This document shows, piece by piece, positions 18,301 to 26,339 of a stretch of DNA of 64,000 nucleotides. This stretch comes from Streptomyces bathyalis (GTDB taxonomy: Bacteria; Actinomycetota; Actinomycetes; Streptomycetales; Streptomycetaceae). Positions within the stretch are counted from its first letter, which is position 1; every line of letters begins with the position of its first letter. Under the pieces are notes generated by a model, which was not told where the DNA came from, did not search any database, and saw only the letters and a program-made list of their open reading frames with translations. The position numbers were made by a program, and so were the translations under genes. Location of the stretch: contig NZ_CP048882.1 of assembly GCF_015910445.1 (NCBI RefSeq), positions 6,631,501 to 6,695,500 on the forward strand. Reading direction: 5' to 3'.

Positions 18301-18909
18301 ATCAGCGCCGAGCCCCGCATCAACGACCGGATTCGCGTCCCTGAGGTGCGACTCGTCGGTCCCAGTGGCGAGCAGGTCGGCATCGTGCCGCTTGCCAAGG
18401 CCCTGGAGCTCGCACAGGAATACGACCTCGACCTCGTCGAGGTGGCCGCGACAGCCCGTCCGCCGGTGTGCAAGCTCATGGACTACGGAAAGTTCAAGTA
18501 CGAGTCGGCCATGAAGGCCCGTGAGGCGCGCAAGAACCAGGCGCACACGGTCATCAAGGAGATGAAGCTCCGGCCGAAGATCGATCCGCACGACTACGAC
18601 ACCAAGAAGGGTCACGTCGTCCGGTTCCTCAAGCAGGGTGACAAGGTCAAGATCACGATCATGTTCCGCGGACGCGAGCAGTCCCGCCCCGAGCTGGGCT
18701 TCCGGCTGCTCCAGCGGCTCGCGGACGACGTCGCCGACCTGGGCTTCGTGGAATCCAACCCGAAGCAGGACGGCCGTAACATGATCATGGTCCTCGGTCC
18801 GCACAAGAAGAAGACCGAGGCCATGGCCGAAGCCCGCGAGGCTCAGGCCGCCCGCAAGGCCGGCCGCCAGCAGGAGAGCAGCCCCGCCGAGGAGCCCGCT
18901 GAGGCGTGA
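18301..18909 (+). CDS. infC: translation initiation factor IF-3 (AUC start)
   Basis: A 202-residue IF-3, which binds the 30S subunit and checks start codons. The N-terminal domain begins RINDRIRVPEVRLVGPSGEQ; the linker and C-terminal domain carry MKLRPKIDPHDYDTKKGH and QDGRNMIMVLGPHKKK, followed by an Ala/Glu-rich tail. No ATG, GTG or TTG lies in frame upstream of the conserved N-terminus, and the first one (GTG 18346) would delete it. An AGGAGG sits four bases before ATC 18301, so the start is almost certainly AUC. Rare AUU starts on E. coli infC let IF-3 repress its own synthesis, and the same logic is likely here. It is the first gene of infC-rpmI-rplT. Confidence 0.93.
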   Translation: MSAEPRINDRIRVPEVRLVGPSGEQVGIVPLAKALELAQEYDLDLVEVAATARPPVCKLMDYGKFKYESAMKAREARKNQAHTVIKEMKLRPKIDPHDYDTKKGHVVRFLKQGDKVKITIMFRGREQSRPELGFRLLQRLADDVADLGFVESNPKQDGRNMIMVLGPHKKKTEAMAEAREAQAARKAGRQQESSPAEEPAEA

Positions 18910-19026
18910 GCCCTCAAGGGGCCCCGGCCTCGGGACCCCCTGGACAACCCGTAAGCGACAGACGGCGCCTCCGCCGCCGGCCCCCGGCCGAGCGCGAGGC
19001 GCCACCGACGAGGAGTGAACGGCGAC

Positions 19027-19221
19027 ATGCCGAAGAACAAGACGCACAGTGGTGCCCGCAAGCGCTTCAAGATCACAGGCTCGGGCAAGGTGATGCGCCA
19101 GCGTGCCGGTCGCCGCCACTATCTCGAGCACAAGCCGTCCACGTTGACGCGCCGCCTCGCCGGCAGCACCGAGGCGTCCTCGGCCGACGCCAAGAAGGCC
19201 AAGAAGCTTCTCGGCAAGTAA
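19027..19221 (+). CDS. rpmI: 50S ribosomal protein L35
   Basis: The 64-residue L35 begins MPKNKTHSGARKRFKITGSG, as usual, and ends with the basic Lys-rich tail DAKKAKKLLGK. ATG 19027 has AGGAG eleven bases upstream; an in-frame start four codons earlier is not conserved. It lies 117 bp after infC and 81 bp before rplT in the standard operon. Confidence 0.97.
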   Translation: MPKNKTHSGARKRFKITGSGKVMRQRAGRRHYLEHKPSTLTRRLAGSTEASSADAKKAKKLLGK

Positions 19222-19302
19222 GTCCGGCCCGGCCGGGACCCAATCGATTCGGGCTGGGTGGTCGTCCCACCAGACCGGCCCCGTGTACCAAGGAGTTATC
19301 AA

Positions 19303-19686
19303 GTGGCACGCGTCAAGCGGTCAGTCAACGCACACAAGAAGCGCCGGGCGATCCTCGAGCAGGCCAGCGGTTACCGCGGCCAGCGCTCGCGTCTGTACAG
19401 GAAGGCGAAGGAGCAGGTCACTCACTCCTACGTCTACAACTACAACGACCGCAAGCGGCGCAAGGGCGACTTCCGCCAGCTGTGGATCCAGCGCATCAAT
19501 GCCGCTGCCCGCGCCAACGGCATCACCTACAACCGCTTCATCCAGGGTCTGAAGGCCGCCAACATCGAGGTGGACCGCAAGATCCTGGCCGACCTCGCGG
19601 TCAACGACGCGGGCGCGTTCACCGCTCTCGTCGAGGTGGCGCAGAAGGCCCTGCCGAGCGACGTCAACGCCCCGAAGGCAGCCTGA
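19303..19686 (+). CDS. rplT: 50S ribosomal protein L20
   Basis: The 127-residue L20 begins with GTG: VARVKRSVNAHKKRRAIL. It keeps the ASGYRGQRSRLYRKAKEQV helix and the 23S-binding C-terminal domain. AGGAG lies eight bases before GTG 19303. L20 binds 23S rRNA early in assembly and in some bacteria also represses its own operon through the leader. A 17-bp perfect hairpin follows the stop. Confidence 0.97.
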   Translation: MARVKRSVNAHKKRRAILEQASGYRGQRSRLYRKAKEQVTHSYVYNYNDRKRRKGDFRQLWIQRINAAARANGITYNRFIQGLKAANIEVDRKILADLAVNDAGAFTALVEVAQKALPSDVNAPKAA

Positions 19687-19710
19687 AGCACGCAGGACGT
19701 ATGACGCACT

Positions 19711-19749
19711 GCAGCGGACCCGCGGGCATCGCGCCCGCGGGTCCGCTGC
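19711..19749 (+). terminator. 17-bp perfect hairpin ending the infC-rpmI-rplT operon
   Basis: The left arm 19711-19727 and right arm 19733-19749 are perfectly complementary over 17 bp (core CGGACCCGCGGGC), with a 5-nt loop ATCGC. There is no T-run. It starts 25 bp after the rplT stop. Confidence 0.8.
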
Positions 19750-19794
19750 TGTCGCGTGCCGCACGGTCACGAACTGGGAAGTGAGCCGCCGCCC

Positions 19795-20700
19795 ATGGGC
19801 ACCCCCGACCTGATCTCGCCACGCTCCGCACGCGTCGCCGCGGCGCGGCGCCTGGTGCGGCGCAACTTCCGCGCCAAGGACCGCCGTTTCCTCGCCGAGG
19901 GACCGCAGGCCGTGCGGGAGGCCGTGGCACACCGGCCCTCCCACACCGAGGCGGGCGGAGGAGACGCAGGCGCGGGGGCGGAAGCCGGTCCCGCCCTGGT
20001 CGAGCTGTTCGCGACGCCCGAGGCCGCTGACCGTCACCCCGGGATCCTGCGCGAGGCGCGGGATTCGGGCGCCCGGGTCCATCTCGCCGATCCGCAGACG
20101 CTCGACGGCATCGCCCAGACGGTCAGCCCGCAGGGACTGATCGGGGTCTGCCGTTTCGTCGACTCCCCGCTGGAGGCCGTCCTCTCCGCCCGGCCTCGCC
20201 TCGTTGCCGTCCTCGCGCACGTACGGGATCCCGGGAACGCCGGCACCGTGCTGCGATGCGCCGACGCCGCGGGGGCCGACGCCGTCGTCCTGACCGACGC
20301 GTCCGTCGACCTCTACAACCCCAAGACCGTACGGGCGTCCGCGGGTTCGCTCTTCCATCTGCCCGTCGCCGTCGGCGTTCCCGCCGGGAAGGCCGCCGAG
20401 GGACTGCGCGCCGCCGGTGTACGCCTGCTCGCCGCCGACGGAAGCGGCGAGCGGGACCTGGACGCCGAACTCGACGCCGGCACCATGAGCGGCCCCACCG
20501 GCTGGATCTTCGGGAACGAGGCATGGGGCCTGCCCGAGGAGACCCGTGCCCTCGCGGACGAGGTGGTGCGGGTGCCGATCCACGGCCGGGCGGAGAGCCT
20601 CAATCTGGCGACGGCGGCGGCAGTCTGCCTGTATGCCTCGGCCCGTGCACAGCGCAGCGTCGCAGGGCGCGGCGGGGCCGCGAACGGCGACGGCGCGTAA
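19795..20700 (+). CDS. TrmH/SpoU-family RNA 2'-O-ribose methyltransferase
   Basis: A 301-residue SPOUT enzyme. The N-terminal substrate-binding domain (SARVAAARRLVRRNFRAKDRRF) is followed by the knot domain with motif 1 VRDPGNAGTVLRCADAAGA, motif 2 GWIFGNEAWGLPEE and motif 3 VPIHGRAESLNLATAAAV. The target is probably a 23S rRNA or tRNA ribose. ATG 19795 starts the conserved part; a start 13 codons upstream overlaps the terminator arm region and is less likely. It follows the translation operon but is separated from it by the hairpin. Confidence 0.85.
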   Translation: MGTPDLISPRSARVAAARRLVRRNFRAKDRRFLAEGPQAVREAVAHRPSHTEAGGGDAGAGAEAGPALVELFATPEAADRHPGILREARDSGARVHLADPQTLDGIAQTVSPQGLIGVCRFVDSPLEAVLSARPRLVAVLAHVRDPGNAGTVLRCADAAGADAVVLTDASVDLYNPKTVRASAGSLFHLPVAVGVPAGKAAEGLRAAGVRLLAADGSGERDLDAELDAGTMSGPTGWIFGNEAWGLPEETRALADEVVRVPIHGRAESLNLATAAAVCLYASARAQRSVAGRGGAANGDGA

Positions 20701-20701
20701 G

Positions 20702-20733
20702 GCCCGCCCGGGGCCGCACGCCCCGGAACGGGC
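20702..20733 (+). terminator. hairpin after the RNA methyltransferase gene
   Basis: GCCCG (20702-20706) and CCGGGGC (20708-20714) pair with GCCCCGG (20720-20726) and CGGGC (20729-20733), twelve pairs with a small internal loop and a 5-nt loop. It begins two bases after the stop. Confidence 0.6.
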
Positions 20734-20972
20734 GCCACCCGGGACGGGGCGAGGGAATCCTCCGGCGGGCGCGCGGAAGTGGACCGGCAACATGTGCCCG
20801 CTCGGCCCGTGTTCACGGCACGTCCCCCGCCGGCGCGTGCGGCTCCGCCCCACGTCGCGGGGAGGGACATCGTGGACGCCGCACTAGTAGGGTGGCCGGG
20901 CCCGGGGCGGAGCCAGTCGAGCCAGTTGGGGCCGGTGGACCAGTGAGGCCAGACGAGGGGGGTGCAGCGGAA

Positions 20973-22187
20973 ATGGAGGTGCGGACGCAGCGCACTCAGC
21001 CGCGCGGCGCCCCTTCCCCGTCATCCGGTGCCTCCGCCGGACCGGCCGCAACCAACAGCTCCGACGAGCAGCACGCCCAGGACTCCGAGGGCGGCATCCC
21101 GAACTCCGGCCCGGCCCCCCGCGCAGCGGCCACCGGACCCGGCGTACACCCCGACGATCTGCCCGACGGCCTCGTCGTCGCCGACTCTGCCGGCCGGGTC
21201 GTCTGCTTCAACGCCGCCGCGGCCCGCATCACGGGGCTCAGCGCCGCCGACGTCCTCGGCGGCCCCCTCCAGCAGGCGCTGCCTCTGGAGGACATGGACG
21301 GCCGCCGATGGTGGCAGCTGACCGACCCCTACGGCGGCCTCGCCACCCGCACCGGCCAGCCCGAACGGAACCTGCTCCTGCCCGGCGGCCGCGAAGTCAT
21401 GGTCGCCGCACGCTACGTGCGGGCCCGCCCGAAGGGCCCCGTGCAGCGGCTCGTGGTGACCGTACGCGGGACCGAGGCGCGCAGGCGTGCCGAGCGCAGC
21501 CATGCCGAGCTGATAGCGACGGTCGCGCACGAACTGCGCTCGCCGCTCACCTCCGTGAAGGGCTTCACCGCGACGCTGCTGGCGAAGTGGGAACGCTTCA
21601 CCGACGACCAGAAGCGGCTGATGCTGGAGACCGTGGACTCCGACGCCAACCGCGTCACCAGGCTCATCGCCGAACTGCTCGACATATCTCGCATCGACTC
21701 CGGACGCCTCGAGGTGCGGCGCCAGCCGGTGGACATGGCCGCGGCCGTGCGCCGTCACGTCGAGGCACACATCGCGGCCGGACGCACCGCGGACCGCTTC
21801 GTCACACGCATCAGCGAGCCCCTGCCCGGCCTGTGGGCGGACCCGGACAAGATCGACCAGGTGCTGGGCAACCTGCTGGAAAACGCGGTGCGGCACGGCG
21901 AGGGCACTGTCACCATTGAAGTGGCACCCGCACCCTCCCGCAGCGACGAAGAAGGAACGGCAGTCACCGTGAGCGACGAAGGCCCCGGCATCCCCGAGGA
22001 GTCGATGAGCCGCGTCTTCACCCGCTTCTGGCGGGGCAGCAAGCGCGGCGGCACGGGCCTGGGCCTGTACATCGTCAAGGGCATCGTCGAGGCGCACGGC
22101 GGGACGATCACCGTGGACCGGGCGGTCGCCGGCGGTGCCCGGTTCCGATTTACCCTGCCCGTGGGCGCCCCGGCCTTCATGGCCTGA
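20973..22187 (+). CDS. soluble PAS-containing sensor histidine kinase
   Basis: A 404-residue kinase with no transmembrane helix. After a low-complexity N-terminus comes a PAS domain (about 62-170: LPDGLVVADSAGRVVCFNAAA). The HisKA phosphoacceptor is His186 in VAHELRSPLTSVKGF. The ATPase domain has the N box DQVLGNLLENAVRHG, G1 VSDEGPGIPEE and G2 GGTGLGLYIVKGIVEAHGG. No response regulator is adjacent, so the partner is unknown. ATG 20973 has GAGGGGGG about ten bases upstream; GTG 20943 is in frame but poorly supported. The cytoplasmic PAS domain suggests sensing of an internal small molecule or redox signal. Confidence 0.85.
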   Translation: MEVRTQRTQPRGAPSPSSGASAGPAATNSSDEQHAQDSEGGIPNSGPAPRAAATGPGVHPDDLPDGLVVADSAGRVVCFNAAAARITGLSAADVLGGPLQQALPLEDMDGRRWWQLTDPYGGLATRTGQPERNLLLPGGREVMVAARYVRARPKGPVQRLVVTVRGTEARRRAERSHAELIATVAHELRSPLTSVKGFTATLLAKWERFTDDQKRLMLETVDSDANRVTRLIAELLDISRIDSGRLEVRRQPVDMAAAVRRHVEAHIAAGRTADRFVTRISEPLPGLWADPDKIDQVLGNLLENAVRHGEGTVTIEVAPAPSRSDEEGTAVTVSDEGPGIPEESMSRVFTRFWRGSKRGGTGLGLYIVKGIVEAHGGTITVDRAVAGGARFRFTLPVGAPAFMA

Positions 22188-22283
22188 GTGGCGCGCACGG
22201 GCTTCTCCGCGGCCCGCGGGAGCGTGGCCCCTCCGCGTGATCGGCCGATCACGGCCGTGTGCGGGGCAGCACGCCCCTCCATC

Positions 22284-22289
22284 TAGACT
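22284..22289 (+). promoter_or_regulatory. -10 element of the pheST promoter
   Basis: TAGACT matches the TANNNT -10 pattern, 51 bp before pheS. No good -35 is seen, and there is no T-box or leader-peptide arrangement in the short leader. Confidence 0.4.
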
Positions 22290-22340
22290 CGGCTGCTGGC
22301 ACCCTTGCGCAGCCGGATCCAATCGGAAGTACGGGAAAAG

Positions 22341-23483
22341 ATGTCCGCACCCAATAAGTCCTACGACCCCGTCGAGGTCGAGGCACTCAAACCGGAAGTC
22401 GTCGACCGCGCGAAGGACGAGGCGCTCGCCGCCATCGCCGCGGCCGGTGATCTCGAAGCGCTGCGAGAGGTGAAGGCCGCACACGCAGGCGACCGCTCCC
22501 CGCTGGCTCTCGCCAACCGCGAGATCGGCGCCCTCCCGCCGCACGCCAAGGCCGAGGCCGGCAAGCGCGTCGGCCAGGCACGCGGCGCTGTCGGCCAGGC
22601 GCTGAAGAACCGGCAGGAGGAGCTGGAGCGCGAACGCGACGAGCGAGTCCTCGTCGAGGAGGCCGTCGACGTCACGCTGCCCTACGACCGTCTGCCCGAA
22701 GGCGCCCGCCATCCGCTGACGACGTTCAGCGAGCGCGTCGAGGACATCTTCGTCGCCATGGGGTACGAGGTCGCCGAAGGCCCCGAGGCCGAGGCGGAGT
22801 GGTTCAACTTCGACGCCCTCAACATCGCGCCCGACCACCCGGCGCGCACGATGCAGGACACCTTCTTCGTACGCCCCGGCAAGGAGAGCGTGGCGGAAGG
22901 GAAGGACGGCGAGGACAGCGGCGTCGTCCTGCGCACGCACACCTCGCCCGTGCAGATCCGTACGATGCTCGACCGCGAGCCCCCCGTTTACGTCATCTGC
23001 CCCGGCCGGGTCTTCCGCACCGACGAGCTGGACGCGACGCACACGCCTGTCTTCACACAGGTCGAGCTGCTGGCCGTCGACGAGGGCCTGACCATGGCCG
23101 ACCTGAAGGGCACGCTCGACCACATGGTGCGGGAGCTGTTCGGCGAGGGCGTGCACACCCGTCTGCGTCCCAACTACTTCCCCTTCACCGAGCCGTCCGC
23201 CGAGATGGACATGGTCTGCTACCGCTGCCACGGCGAGTCCGTCGGCGACCCGGACCGCCCGTGCCGCACCTGCTCCAGCGAGGGCTGGATCGAGCTGGGC
23301 GGCTGCGGCATGGTCAACCCGCGTGTGCTGACCGCCTGCGGCGTGGACCCGGAGAAGTACAGCGGATTCGCCTTCGGGTTCGGGATCGAGCGGATGCTGA
23401 TGTTCCGCCACAACGTCGAGGACATGCGAGACATGGTCGAGGGTGACGTGCGCTTCACCAGGCCGTTCGGGATGGAGATCTGA
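22341..23483 (+). CDS. pheS: phenylalanine-tRNA ligase alpha subunit
   Basis: The 380-residue alpha subunit of PheRS, which charges tRNA-Phe as an alpha2beta2 tetramer. An N-terminal coiled coil (to about residue 105) precedes the class II catalytic core: motif 1 near HPLTTFSERVEDIFVAMGYEV, motif 2 around RTHTSPVQIRTM and VYVICPGRVFR, and motif 3 FAFGFGIERMLM. ATG 22341 follows GGGAAAAG. It overlaps pheT by one base (TGATG), as in other streptomycetes. Confidence 0.97.
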   Translation: MSAPNKSYDPVEVEALKPEVVDRAKDEALAAIAAAGDLEALREVKAAHAGDRSPLALANREIGALPPHAKAEAGKRVGQARGAVGQALKNRQEELERERDERVLVEEAVDVTLPYDRLPEGARHPLTTFSERVEDIFVAMGYEVAEGPEAEAEWFNFDALNIAPDHPARTMQDTFFVRPGKESVAEGKDGEDSGVVLRTHTSPVQIRTMLDREPPVYVICPGRVFRTDELDATHTPVFTQVELLAVDEGLTMADLKGTLDHMVRELFGEGVHTRLRPNYFPFTEPSAEMDMVCYRCHGESVGDPDRPCRTCSSEGWIELGGCGMVNPRVLTACGVDPEKYSGFAFGFGIERMLMFRHNVEDMRDMVEGDVRFTRPFGMEI

Positions 23484-26041
23484 TGCGCGCCCCGCTTTCG
23501 TGGCTGCGAGAGTACGTCGACCTGCCGGCGGGCGAGACCGGCCGTGACGTCGCGGCGAAACTGATCGCGGCCGGTCTGGAGGTCGAGACCGTCGACCGTC
23601 TCGGTTCCGGCCTCAAGGGTCCGCTCGTCGTCGGCAAGGTGCTCGCCATCGAGGAGCTGACGGAGTTCAAGAAGCCGATCCGCTACTGCCAGGTCGATGT
23701 CGGCCAGGCCAACGGAACCGGCGAGCCGCAGAACATCGTGTGCGGCGCGAGCAACTTCGTCGTCGGCGACAAGGTCGTCGTCGTGCTGCCGGGCGCGGTG
23801 CTGCCCGGCGACTTCGCCATCAGCGCCCGCAAGACCTACGGCAAGGTCTCCGAGGGCATGATCTGCTCGGCCGCCGAGCTGGACATGGGTGACGACCACT
23901 CGGGGATCATCGTCCTGCCGCCGGAGTACGAGCCGGGCACCGACGCGATCGAGCTGCTCGAACTCGTCGACGAGGTGCTGGACATCGCGGTCACGCCCGA
24001 CCGCGGCTACTGCCTGTCCATGCGGGGCATCGCCCGCGAGACGGCGACGGCCTACGGGCTCCAGCTGCGCGACCCCGCGCTGCTGGACGTGCCCACACCC
24101 AACGCGGACGGCTTCCAGGTCAACGTCTCCGACCCGAAGGGCTGCGACCGCTTCGCCGCCCGCACGGTCACGGGGCTGCGGCCGGAGGCCACGTCCCCGC
24201 TGTGGCTCCAGCGGCGGCTGCAGAAGTCGGGCATGCGGCCCGTCTCCCTGCCCGTGGACATCACCAACTACGTGATGCTGGAGCTGGGTTCGCCGCTGCA
24301 CGCCTATGACCGCTCCCGGCTGGAGGGCCCGATCACGGTCCGCCGGGCCACCCCGGGCGAGCTGCTGACCACCCTCGACGGGACGAAGCGGAAGCTGGAC
24401 GCAGAAGACCTCGTCATCGCCGATGACGCCGGGCCCATCGGCCTCGCCGGTGTGATGGGCGGCATCCACAGCGAAATCGCCGACCCCGAGCAGGACCCGG
24501 AGAGCGGCGAGTGGCGCGGGACGACCGAAGTCGTCGTGGAAGCAGCCCACTTCGACCCGGTCACCGTGGCGCGTTCCAGCAGGCGGCACAGGATCTCCTC
24601 GGAGGCTTCGCGGCGGTTCGAACGAGGCGTCGACCCCGAGGCCGCCGCGGCCGCGGCGCAGCGCACCGTGGACCTGCTGGTGCTGCTCGCCGGAGGCAGG
24701 GCGGAGGCCGGAGTGACCCAGTTCGTCACACCGCACGGGCCTCACACGATCAAGATCCCCGTCACCCACCCGGGCCGGGTCGCGGGCGTCGAATACGACC
24801 GCGAGACGGTCGTGCACCGCCTGCTCCAGGTGGGATGCGACGTGTACGGGCAGGACGAGCTCACCGTCACCGTGCCGTCCTGGCGTTCCGACCTGACCGA
24901 CCCCAACGACCTGGCGGAGGAGGTCATCCGGCTGGAGGGCTACGAGAACCTGCCCTCCACCCTGCCCAGGCCGCCCGCCGGCCGGGGCCTGACCGAACGG
25001 CAGCGCCTGCACCGCAGGGTCGGACGTGCGCTGGCGGGCGCCGGCTATGTCGAAGCGCTCAACTACCCCTTCGTCGGGCCGGATTCCTTCGACCAGCTCG
25101 GCCTCGCCGAGGACGACACGCGCCGCCGTACGGTGACGCTGGTCAACCCGCTCTCCGACGAGGAGCCGTCGCTGCGCACGACGCTGCTGCCGGGCCTTCT
25201 CGCGGCGCTGCGCCGCAACGAGGGCCGTGGCAGCCAGGGCAGCCACGGCGGCCTGGCCCTCTTCGAGACGGGCCTGGTCTTCCTGCCGACAGGGGACGAG
25301 TCCCGTGCGGAACGGCTGCGCGTGGACGCCCGGCCCGGGGACGAGGAGATCGCCTCGCTGGACTCGGCGCTGCCGCGCCAGCCCCGGTACGCGGCGGCCG
25401 TCCTCGCCGGCCCCCGTGAACGGCCCGGCTGGTGGGGCGAGGGCCACCCCGCGGTTTGGGCCGACGCCGTGGAGGCCGCCCGCTGTGTGGCGGGCGCCGC
25501 GCGGGTGGAACTCACCGTCCGCAGCGCCCAGTTCGAGCCCTGGCACCCGGGCCGGTGCGCGGCACTGTTCGTCGGCGACGGCGAGGGTGGCGAGACGCTC
25601 GTGGGGCACGCGGGCGAACTGCACCCGCGGGTCGTCAAGGCGCTCGGCCTGCCGCCGCGGTCCTGCGCGATGGAGCTCGACCTCGACGCCGTAGAGGAGG
25701 CGGGCGGATCGGTCGTGCCCGCCCCGCGGATCTCCGGCTTCCCGGTGGCGACGCGGGACGTCGCGCTGGTCGTGGACGAGTCCGTTCCGGCGGCGCGGGT
25801 GGAGAAGGCGCTGCGCGAGGGTGCCGGTGAACTCCTCGAATCGGTGCGCCTGTTCGACGTCTTCACGGGCGAACAGCTCGGCAGCGGCAAGAAGTCCCTG
25901 GCGTACGCGCTGCGCTTCCGTGCGCGCGACCGCACGCTGACCGCAGAGGAGGCCTCGGCGGCACGCGATGCCGCGGTCGCCTCGGCCGTCGAACGCACGG
26001 GCGCGACCCTGCGTGGGGCGGAGTCCCCGGCAGGGGCCTGA
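23483..26041 (+). CDS. pheT: phenylalanine-tRNA ligase beta subunit
   Basis: The 852-residue beta subunit. It begins MRAPLSWLREYVDLPAGETG, followed by the OB-fold tRNA-binding domain (about 40-160, with IVCGASNFVVGDKVVV), the B3/B4 editing domain, the B5 domain, and the C-terminal anticodon-binding ferredoxin-like domain ending in FRARDRTLTAEEA. Length and order are complete. The ATG shares its A with the pheS stop. A long hairpin follows. Confidence 0.96.
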   Translation: MRAPLSWLREYVDLPAGETGRDVAAKLIAAGLEVETVDRLGSGLKGPLVVGKVLAIEELTEFKKPIRYCQVDVGQANGTGEPQNIVCGASNFVVGDKVVVVLPGAVLPGDFAISARKTYGKVSEGMICSAAELDMGDDHSGIIVLPPEYEPGTDAIELLELVDEVLDIAVTPDRGYCLSMRGIARETATAYGLQLRDPALLDVPTPNADGFQVNVSDPKGCDRFAARTVTGLRPEATSPLWLQRRLQKSGMRPVSLPVDITNYVMLELGSPLHAYDRSRLEGPITVRRATPGELLTTLDGTKRKLDAEDLVIADDAGPIGLAGVMGGIHSEIADPEQDPESGEWRGTTEVVVEAAHFDPVTVARSSRRHRISSEASRRFERGVDPEAAAAAAQRTVDLLVLLAGGRAEAGVTQFVTPHGPHTIKIPVTHPGRVAGVEYDRETVVHRLLQVGCDVYGQDELTVTVPSWRSDLTDPNDLAEEVIRLEGYENLPSTLPRPPAGRGLTERQRLHRRVGRALAGAGYVEALNYPFVGPDSFDQLGLAEDDTRRRTVTLVNPLSDEEPSLRTTLLPGLLAALRRNEGRGSQGSHGGLALFETGLVFLPTGDESRAERLRVDARPGDEEIASLDSALPRQPRYAAAVLAGPRERPGWWGEGHPAVWADAVEAARCVAGAARVELTVRSAQFEPWHPGRCAALFVGDGEGGETLVGHAGELHPRVVKALGLPPRSCAMELDLDAVEEAGGSVVPAPRISGFPVATRDVALVVDESVPAARVEKALREGAGELLESVRLFDVFTGEQLGSGKKSLAYALRFRARDRTLTAEEASAARDAAVASAVERTGATLRGAESPAGA

Positions 26042-26045
26042 CGCT

Positions 26046-26089
26046 CACGGAGGCCCGGTCCCGGAATCGCCCGGGGCCGGGCCTCCGTG
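26046..26089 (+). terminator. 19-bp hairpin terminator after pheT
   Basis: The left arm from 26046 (CACGGAGGCCCGG...) and right arm to 26089 (...CCGGGCCTCCGTG) form a nearly perfect stem of about 19 bp with one G-U, starting five bases after the pheT stop. Confidence 0.75.
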
Positions 26090-26156
26090 CGTCCTGGAAC
26101 ATTCGGGGCCACCGAGTAGGCGCATGCGCCGGAGCGGGCCGCACAGCCACGCGTCG

Positions 26157-26176
26157 ACTCACTCAATCGTGTGAGT
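26157..26176. promoter_or_regulatory. ACTCAC-N8-GTGAGT inverted repeat
   Basis: Perfect 6-bp arms (26157-26162 and 26171-26176) lie in the 298-bp gap between pheT and the SpoIIE phosphatase, about 165 bp before the latter's start. They may be an operator for that gene; nothing else of note lies in this gap apart from the pheT terminator. Confidence 0.35.
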
Positions 26177-26339
26177 AATGCGGGACCTGGGTCGTTCCGG
26201 CCGCCGCTTCGGACACCATCGTGCTGGTCGCAGGGGGATGGCACGGGGTGCACGGTTCCGGTGGAGCCGGAGGGAGGGGGGCAGGACAGCAGCACGTGAG
26301 GGGCGGGGGACCGCCCGGAGGCCGGAGGGACCGATCGGC

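Noticed and set aside
22187..22340. T-box riboswitch or leader peptide before pheS
   Set aside because: The leader after TAGACT is only about 45 nt and lacks T-box elements or a Phe-rich peptide.
21021..23411. 796-codon minus-strand frame over the kinase and pheS
   Set aside because: Shadow frame; both opposing genes are firmly identified.
23219..25624. 801-codon minus-strand frame over pheT
   Set aside because: Shadow of pheT; no recognisable motifs.
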